From contig DATJRE010000090.1 of assembly GCA_035505095.1 (NCBI GenBank), positions 1 through 18,192 of the forward strand: 18,192 nucleotides of DNA. Direction: 5' to 3'. Within the stretch, counting starts at the first letter, position 1; each line of letters opens with the position of its first letter. The DNA is from JOPF133 sp035505095 (GTDB lineage: Bacteria > Acidobacteriota > Terriglobia > Bryobacterales > Bryobacteraceae). The notes below the pieces were generated by a model, which worked only from the letters and a program-made list of their open reading frames with translations, had not been told where the DNA came from and ran no database searches. Position numbers and translations under genes: made by a program. This document shows positions 13,375-18,192 of this stretch, in pieces.

Positions 13375-14572
13375 GAGCGACCCTGCGCGTCCCAAACTTG
13401 CCGCCGTCGTCACTACTTACTTTAAGTACTCGCATGCCCAGCACATTGTCGACCGCCTGCTGGATGGCTACGGCTGGAACAGCAAGCACCATTATCCTCC
13501 CATGGATCTGGTGTCGCTTTACGTGGACCAGGTAGGCGCCAACGACCTTAGCCGCGAGCGCGGCGCCCGGCACCCCTCCCTGCGCCTCTGCTCCACCATC
13601 CCCGAAGCCCTGACCCTCGGCGGCAGCAAGCTGGCCGTGGATGGAGTCGTCATCGTTGGCGAACATGGCAATTACCCGCGCAACGAGAAGGGCCAGACCG
13701 AGTACCCGCGCTACCAGTTCTTTCAGCAGGTGGTGAAGGTGTTTCGCGACAGCGGACGCGTCGTCCCGGTCTTCAGCGATAAGCACCTGTCGTGGAACTG
13801 GGACTGGGCGCGCGAGATGTACGATACCTCCCGCGAAATGAAATTTGCTTTCATGGCCGGCTCCAGCCTGCCGGTCACCTGGCGCACTCCCTCGGTCGAA
13901 ATGCCGCTCGGCTCCCGCATCAGTGAAGCCCTGTGCGTCTGCTACGGCGGCGTGGATAGCTACGATTTCCACGGCCTCGAAACCGTCCAGTGCATGGTCG
14001 AGCGCCGGCGCGGCGCCGAAACCGGCGTCGCGTGGCTCCAGGCCTACCGTGGCGACAAGTTCTGGCAGGCCCTCCGCGACGGCGTCTGGCCCAAGCCGCT
14101 CATGGATGCCGCCCTATGCCGCAGCCACACCCTGACCCCCGCGCGCCCCGGCTTCAACGACATCTTCCCCACCGTGGATGACATGCGCCGCCTGGTACCC
14201 AATCCCGTGGCCTACCGCTACCAGTATGCCGACGGCCTCAAGGGCACCGTGCTGCTGATGAACGGTCTGCTCCGCGATTTCAACTTCGCCGCCTACGTCG
14301 ATGGCCGCAGCGAGCCGTGGTCCACCCAGATGTACCTGCCCATGCCCGATGGCCGCACCACGCTGGCCAATTTCTTCAGCCCCCTGGTGAACAACTTCGA
14401 GGCCATGTACCTCACCGGCAAGCCAACCTACCCCATCGAGCGCACCCTGTTGACAACGGGCCTCACCGCCGCCGGCGTCGAAAGCCTCTACCGCGGCCAG
14501 GTCCGTTACGACACGCCGCACCTGAACATCCACTACCAGCCCAAAGCGGAATCCACCTTCTGGAGAACCTGA
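13373..14572 (+). CDS. Unknown protein with possible Gfo/Idh/MocA-like Rossmann fold (tandem paralogue 1, cytoplasmic form)
   Basis: A 399-residue protein of a family I cannot name. The layout recalls the Gfo/Idh/MocA oxidoreductase N-domain. A first strand (KLAAVVTTYFKYSHAQHIVDRLL) is followed by a second strand ending MDLVSLYVDQ, then LRLCSTIPEAL, then LAVDGVVIVGEHGNYPRNEKGQ. The segment VVPVFSDKHLSWNWDWAREM parallels the EKP-type catalytic segment of that superfamily. A conserved block AGSSLPVTWR follows, and later CMVERRRGAETGV. The cofactor site is not obvious because the usual GxGxxG is absent, so this is fold-level inference. There is no signal peptide, unlike its neighbour 14575-15813, with which it shares most motifs. 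It is the first gene of the plus-strand cluster. There is no good Shine-Dalgarno; a TATAAT lies 20 nt upstream. Confidence 0.75.
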   Translation: MSDPARPKLAAVVTTYFKYSHAQHIVDRLLDGYGWNSKHHYPPMDLVSLYVDQVGANDLSRERGARHPSLRLCSTIPEALTLGGSKLAVDGVVIVGEHGNYPRNEKGQTEYPRYQFFQQVVKVFRDSGRVVPVFSDKHLSWNWDWAREMYDTSREMKFAFMAGSSLPVTWRTPSVEMPLGSRISEALCVCYGGVDSYDFHGLETVQCMVERRRGAETGVAWLQAYRGDKFWQALRDGVWPKPLMDAALCRSHTLTPARPGFNDIFPTVDDMRRLVPNPVAYRYQYADGLKGTVLLMNGLLRDFNFAAYVDGRSEPWSTQMYLPMPDGRTTLANFFSPLVNNFEAMYLTGKPTYPIERTLLTTGLTAAGVESLYRGQVRYDTPHLNIHYQPKAESTFWRT

Positions 14573-14574
14573 CC

Positions 14575-15813
14575 ATGCTGACGCGCCGCAGCTTTCTACA
14601 GACCGCCACCGTGGCCACAGCCGCTGCGCAGACGCAGCCGAAGCGTCTCGCCATCGTTGCCACCATCTACCGCTACCTCTCGCACGCCCAGCACATGGGC
14701 GATCGCTTCCTCACCGGCTATCCGTACGGCGGTGCGTGGCACAAGCCCGACCTGCAGGTGGTTTCCCTCTACGTCGATCAGAAGCCGGAAGACGACCTGA
14801 GCGCCGCCCGCGCCCGCGAGTTCGGTTTCCGCGTCTATCCCACCATCGCCGAAGCACTGCGCTGCGGCGGCAGCCAACTGGCCGTGGACGCGGTCCTCAT
14901 CATTGGCGAACATGGCGATTACCCGCGCAACGAAAAAGGCCAGATCCTCTACCCGCGCTACGAGTTCTTCGAGCAGTGCGTACAGGTGTTCGAGCAATCC
15001 GGCCGCGCCGTGCCCGTCTACAACGACAAGCATCTTTCGTACAGCTTCGAGAAGGCCTCCAAGATGGTGGAGACCGCCCACCGCATGCACTTTCCGCTGC
15101 TGGCCGGCTCGTCGGTTCCAGTCACCTGGCGGCTGCCGGCTATCGACCTGCCGCTCGGCTGCCACATCGAAGAGGCCCTTATGATCGGCGAAGGCGGCTC
15201 GGACGCCATGGACTTTCACGCCCTCGAAGGCCTGCAATGCATGGTGGAGCGCCGCCGCGGCGGCGAAACCGGCGTCAAAGCCGTGCAGCTTCTGGAAGGC
15301 GATGCCGTCTGGCAGGCCCAGGATTCCGGCCGCTTCTCCAAAGACTTGCTCATTGCCGCGCTCTCCCGCAGCGATACCCCGCTCGGCCTCACCGTCACCG
15401 ATGGCCGCACCCAGGATCTCGTCGGCTCCGGCCAGCTCCGCGTGCTGGCAACCAAGCCCGCGGCCTACTGCATCGAGTACCGCGATGGCCTCAAGGCTAC
15501 CATGCTAATGCTCGATGGCGCCCTCAAGGATTACAATTTCGCCGCGCGCGTCAGTGGCATCGAGCAGATCCAGTCCACGCAATTTCTGCTCACTCCCAAT
15601 CCCAACGTCACCTACTCCGCCTGCCTCATGCACAAGGCCGAGGAGATGTTCATGACCGGCGCAGCCCCTTATCCAGCCGAGCGCACCCTGCTGACCAGCG
15701 GCATGCTGGAAGCCTGCCTCACCTCGAAATTCCAGAACCACGCGCGCCTCGAAACCCCGCACCTGAGCGTCGCCTACAAGCCGCCCGAGCGGTCACAGTT
15801 CGCGCAGGCGTAG
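14575..15813 (+). CDS. Unknown protein with possible Gfo/Idh/MocA-like fold (tandem paralogue 2, Tat-exported form)
   Basis: A 412-residue paralogue of the preceding protein, starting 2 nt after its stop. The start ATG 14575 has GGAG 9 nt upstream; the frame stays open further upstream but those codons overlap the previous gene. The N-terminus MLTRRSFLQTATVATAAAQTQ is a twin-arginine signal (TRRSFLQ), suggesting export as a folded protein. Shared motifs with paralogue 1 are YLSHAQHMGDRFL, VVSLYVDQ, LAVDAVLIIGEHGDYPRNEKGQ, LYPRYEFFEQ, VPVYNDKHLSYSF, LLAGSSVPVTWR, CMVERRRGGETGV, AERTLLTSG and ETPHLSVAYKP. A Tat-exported, cofactor-binding oxidoreductase acting on a sugar or related compound would fit, but this is inference. 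Tight spacing implies one transcript and perhaps a hetero-oligomer or the same chemistry in two compartments. Confidence 0.78.
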   Translation: MLTRRSFLQTATVATAAAQTQPKRLAIVATIYRYLSHAQHMGDRFLTGYPYGGAWHKPDLQVVSLYVDQKPEDDLSAARAREFGFRVYPTIAEALRCGGSQLAVDAVLIIGEHGDYPRNEKGQILYPRYEFFEQCVQVFEQSGRAVPVYNDKHLSYSFEKASKMVETAHRMHFPLLAGSSVPVTWRLPAIDLPLGCHIEEALMIGEGGSDAMDFHALEGLQCMVERRRGGETGVKAVQLLEGDAVWQAQDSGRFSKDLLIAALSRSDTPLGLTVTDGRTQDLVGSGQLRVLATKPAAYCIEYRDGLKATMLMLDGALKDYNFAARVSGIEQIQSTQFLLTPNPNVTYSACLMHKAEEMFMTGAAPYPAERTLLTSGMLEACLTSKFQNHARLETPHLSVAYKPPERSQFAQA

Positions 15814-15857
15814 GTTCCCTCCTCACCCCCGCCCGCCGGCGTGGTAAACTCGCCACC

Positions 15858-16970
15858 GTGGACAGACGAATCTTCCTGCAAGTGGCCGCCGCCGTCCCGC
15901 TCGCCGCCAGTCCAGCGGGGGAACCGGTGTACCATGTGGTTACTCCTTACAAACCCGCCGCGCACCCCGGAATGCCCGGGCCGTATCCCGGCCAGGTCGT
16001 GCGGGTCCATTCGGAAAACTCCATCGACTCCGCCACCGCCCAGGTGAATCGCCCGCTGGTCAAGCAGATGATCGCCCACGGCCTGACCGAGCTCACCGGC
16101 GATGCCCGCGTCGAAGACGCCTGGGCGCGCTTCATCTCCCCCAACGACGTCGTCGGCATCAAGCTCAACTGCTCGGGCGCGCCGAACATCCGCTCCAGCC
16201 CGGAAATCGTGGCGGCCATCGCCGAATACCTGGTGGCCGTCGGGGTGCCCGCCAAACATATCTACGGCTACGAGCGCTTCGACAATCAGTTGCAGAGCGT
16301 CGGCTACCCCAAGTACTTGCCCGAAGGCGTGAACCTGTACGCCGCCGAAGCCACCCGCAGCTCGATTCTGGGCTACGATCCGAAGGTTTACGTGGAGACC
16401 GACTTCTTCGGCGAAGACGACACCCGCTCCAACTGCATCCGTCTGGTCACCGAAACCCTCACCAAGATCGTCAACGTGCCCGTCATGAAGGAGCACCAGG
16501 CCGCCGGCGTCACCGGCTGTCTGAAGAATGTAGCCTACGGCGATTTCTCCAACGTCAACCGGTCGCACAGCTTCGAGAAGACCAATACCCTGACCTTCAT
16601 CGGCACCCTGGCGAACGTCGAACCCGTCCGTTCCCGCGTGGTGCTGAACATCATGGACGGCCTGCGCGGGGTGTGGCATGCCGGCCCGTTCAGCGAGATG
16701 CCGCAGTTCCGCTTCTATCCCAAGCAGATCATGGTCGGCACCGACCCGGTGGCCATGGACCACCTGCTCATCGACGTCATCGAGGCCAAGCGCAAGGCCG
16801 AAGGCGCCGTCTCCCTCTGGGACCGTTCCATGGCGCATGTCGGGCGGGACAACAGCGACCCCAACATCAACCACTTCATCCGCGAGCCCGGCCACATAGA
16901 GTACGCCGGCAAACTCGGGCTGGGTGTTTACGACTCCGCCCGCATCCGGCTCAAGGTGATCGAACTGTGA
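15858..16970 (+). CDS. DUF362 family protein, probably exported
   Basis: A 370-residue protein with the DUF362 signature. Key blocks are SPNDVVGIKLNC, RSSPEIVAAIAEYLVAVGVPAKHIYGYERFD, TKIVNVPVMKEHQAAGVTGCLKNVAYGDF and KQIMVGTDPVAMDHLLIDVIEAKR. The biochemical role of DUF362 proteins is not settled; some carry iron-sulfur clusters, but I see no ferredoxin-like CxxCxxC here. The N-terminus MDRRIFLQVAAAVPLAASPAG contains RRxFLQ and a hydrophobic stretch, a plausible Tat signal. GTG 15858 is the only reasonable start. It follows a TAAACT hexamer by 7 nt and has no Shine-Dalgarno, so the gene may have its own leaderless promoter although it lies 44 nt after the preceding gene. The following gene overlaps its stop. 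Confidence 0.85.
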   Translation: MDRRIFLQVAAAVPLAASPAGEPVYHVVTPYKPAAHPGMPGPYPGQVVRVHSENSIDSATAQVNRPLVKQMIAHGLTELTGDARVEDAWARFISPNDVVGIKLNCSGAPNIRSSPEIVAAIAEYLVAVGVPAKHIYGYERFDNQLQSVGYPKYLPEGVNLYAAEATRSSILGYDPKVYVETDFFGEDDTRSNCIRLVTETLTKIVNVPVMKEHQAAGVTGCLKNVAYGDFSNVNRSHSFEKTNTLTFIGTLANVEPVRSRVVLNIMDGLRGVWHAGPFSEMPQFRFYPKQIMVGTDPVAMDHLLIDVIEAKRKAEGAVSLWDRSMAHVGRDNSDPNINHFIREPGHIEYAGKLGLGVYDSARIRLKVIEL

Positions 16971-17896
16971 TGCTCCTTTTACTCGCAGCCTTGCCGGTGC
17001 TGTTCTGGGACGCCGCTCCCGATACCGCCCCCGCGCTTCAGGATGCCGGAATCGCCCACATCCAGGTGCCGCGCGAACGGCTGGCCGCCTGGAAGAGCGT
17101 CTCCGGCATTACCGCCCAGGCGGTCGACCCCGCAAGCGCCCTGAAACTGCTCGCGCCTACCGTCAACTACCGCATGCAGGAAGCGACCGCTACCGCCGCT
17201 CCGTGGGTCATCAACAACGGCTGGCGATTTCTTCGCCGGCCCGGCGGCCACTACTACTACGACGTCACCGGCAATCAGGCCGCCCTGGCCGCTGCCGAGG
17301 CCTTCGCCTATGGGGCGGATGCCATGATCCACACCGATGCCGCCGGCCTCAAGCCCCTTGCCCAGATGCTGAGTTTCCTGGGCGCCATCGCGGGCGAGTC
17401 GCTGCCGCCGGTGGCCGATATCGGTTACATCGACGATGGTTCCGCCCAATCCGGCGAGGTGATGAACCTGCTGATCCGTGATAACCTGCTGTTCAAACTG
17501 GTGCCTTCCGCGGACCGTGGCTTGAAAGTGAACGTGAAGATCGGCACCCGCGACTACCCCTTGGCGGATGCCAAAAACCCCGGCCTGTTGGCCCACGACG
17601 TGCGCTATCACCTGACCGATGAGCGGCGTTCCGTGCGCATCTACGGAAGCCCCGTGGTGGTCGCCCGGCTGACCGGTTCGGGCGGGCATCTCCGCCTACA
17701 CCTGCTGAATTATGCCGCGGCAAACCGCAAGGTGGATGGCATTCGTGTGCGCGTCCTCGGCCAGTACCCCAAGCACCAGTTATGGCTGGCCGACGGCGCG
17801 GGGGTTGAGCTGCTCGATTACAGCGTAGATTCCGAGGCCACCGAGTTCACCCTGCCGGACTTGCCGATCTACGCCGTGGTAGACCTGTCGCGGTGA
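16970..17896 (+). CDS. Unknown protein coupled to the DUF362 gene
   Basis: A 308-residue protein whose ATG overlaps the DUF362 stop in TGATG, a strong sign of translational coupling. The N-terminus MLLLLAALPVLFWDAAP is a short hydrophobic segment and could be a signal peptide, though it lacks positive charges. The middle (PWVINNGWRFLRRPGGHYYYDVTGNQAALAAAEAFAYGADAMI) and the beta-rich C-terminus (HLRLHLLNYAAANRKVDGIRVRVLGQYPKHQLWL) recall parts of glycoside-hydrolase-like proteins. There the first would be a barrel and the second a C-terminal beta domain. No catalytic residues can be assigned, so this stays a guess. It is the last gene of the cluster. Confidence 0.7.
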   Translation: MLLLLAALPVLFWDAAPDTAPALQDAGIAHIQVPRERLAAWKSVSGITAQAVDPASALKLLAPTVNYRMQEATATAAPWVINNGWRFLRRPGGHYYYDVTGNQAALAAAEAFAYGADAMIHTDAAGLKPLAQMLSFLGAIAGESLPPVADIGYIDDGSAQSGEVMNLLIRDNLLFKLVPSADRGLKVNVKIGTRDYPLADAKNPGLLAHDVRYHLTDERRSVRIYGSPVVVARLTGSGGHLRLHLLNYAAANRKVDGIRVRVLGQYPKHQLWLADGAGVELLDYSVDSEATEFTLPDLPIYAVVDLSR

Positions 17897-17930
17897 GGCG
17901 CTGGGCGGTGCACGGCGGGCGGTCTCCGCT

Positions 17931-17951
17931 TAGCCCACCGGGCCGTGGCTA
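17931..17951 (+). terminator. Candidate terminator hairpin after the plus-strand cluster
   Basis: TAGCC (17931-17935) pairs with GGCTA (17947-17951) and AC/GT extends the stem across one bulged C, around a GC loop. It lies 35 nt after the stop at 17896. There is no T-run, so it is a weak call. Confidence 0.3.
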
Positions 17952-17953
17952 GG

Positions 17954-18032
17954 GTGCTATCCCGCTTACCATTTGCTGACGCGCTCGCCGCCGAATCTTG
18001 TGCCTGACCGCAGCCGTGAGGGAGTGGTCGTC
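17954..18032. repeat. Intergenic repeat, copy B
   Basis: It shares GTGCTRTCCCGCTTACCR...TGCT with copy A (5998-6021) at 21 of 24 positions by eye, then a weaker match through a GC-rich dyad region and a GAGGG tail. The stem-loop of copy A is degraded here. The rest of the 216-nt gap shows no gene. Confidence 0.45.
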
Positions 18033-18112
18033 AATTCCTGACTGGGACACGACGAAACTAGCGTTGCGGGTGCGCGCCCGCACGGCCTCGTGCCTCTGGT
18101 ATCCTCGTCGGA

Positions 18113-18192
18113 GTGCCCGATGCCCTGATCGAAGCCATCCGCTCCGGCAAGATGCGGGCGGTTCGCGAGGCAGTCGCCGCCGACCCCAAAGC
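18113..18192 (+). CDS. Possible ankyrin-repeat protein, N-terminal codons (3' truncated by window)
   Basis: About 26 codons from GTG 18113 read VPDALIEAIRSGKMRAV, then REAVAADPKA. This resembles the first helix pair of ankyrin repeats (LIEAIRSGDxxAVRALLAADP). A TATCCT hexamer lies 7 nt before the GTG, the same leaderless arrangement seen at other genes here. Too little is visible to be sure. Confidence 0.45.
   Translation, partial: MPDALIEAIRSGKMRAVREAVAADPK

Noticed and set aside
13414..13430. TACTT-A-AAGTA palindrome as an operator for the divergent genes
   Set aside because: It lies in conserved coding sequence (TTYFKYSHAQH) of the plus-strand gene and is short, so codon constraint explains it.
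14317..14574. Longer start for the Tat-exported paralogue
   Set aside because: Those codons overlap the preceding real gene in another frame. The twin-arginine N-terminus and GGAG fix the start at 14575.
1..18192. CRISPR array, tRNA, rRNA, transposase or integrase
   Set aside because: No regularly spaced repeats, tRNA-like cloverleaf, rRNA stretch or recombinase motif was found, so the island has no recognisable mobility gene inside the window.

Overview
The window looks like a high-GC Acidobacteriota chromosome, probably a Solibacter/Bryobacter-type lineage. The main evidence is the very large Oar-like TonB-dependent receptor with an N-terminal carboxypeptidase-regulatory-like domain and the C-terminal pattern FRAEFFNILNHPNFGTP. 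Signal-peptide or Tat-signal versions of enzymes that are usually cytoplasmic, and GTG starts placed directly behind -10-like hexamers, fit the same picture. The placement comes from protein style only, since no rRNA or tRNA is present.

Left part (1-5886): the 3' end of an alkaline-phosphatase/nucleotide-pyrophosphatase-superfamily gene converges, 3 nt apart, on an exported calcineurin-like metallophosphoesterase. Divergent from the latter is the TonB-dependent receptor, followed by an exported SAM-dependent methyltransferase with a strong Shine-Dalgarno and a small protein of unknown function.

Oxidative-stress block (about 5890-8931, minus strand): a PerR-type Fur regulator lies upstream of catalase-peroxidase katG in the same orientation. 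The perR promoter has a consensus -35, a 17-nt spacer and a perfect 6-4-6 inverted repeat over its -10, which suggests peroxide-sensitive autoregulation.

Accessory island (about 8962-12135): this is the most interesting part. It carries a TIR-TIR-receiver fusion protein and, convergent with it, a decayed RelE/ParE toxin-antitoxin pair followed by an intact VapB/VapC-like pair. The island is bracketed by two same-orientation copies of about 340 bp from the 3' end of an M19 dipeptidase gene. They are gap-free and roughly 90% identical by hand count; one belongs to the intact gene, the other to a 5'-truncated remnant. The TIR gene looks visibly less GC-rich than its neighbours, consistent with acquisition.

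Right part (12136-17896): the intact exported M19 dipeptidase is divergent from a four-gene plus-strand cluster, and the candidate ATG codons of the two sides overlap in one CATG. The cluster holds two tandem paralogues of unknown function with Gfo/Idh/MocA-like features, a DUF362 protein, and a further unknown protein whose start overlaps the DUF362 stop. The window ends after a short intergenic repeat, also found beside katG, and the first codons of a possible ankyrin-repeat protein. No gene-free stretch longer than about 300 bases remains once the remnants are counted.
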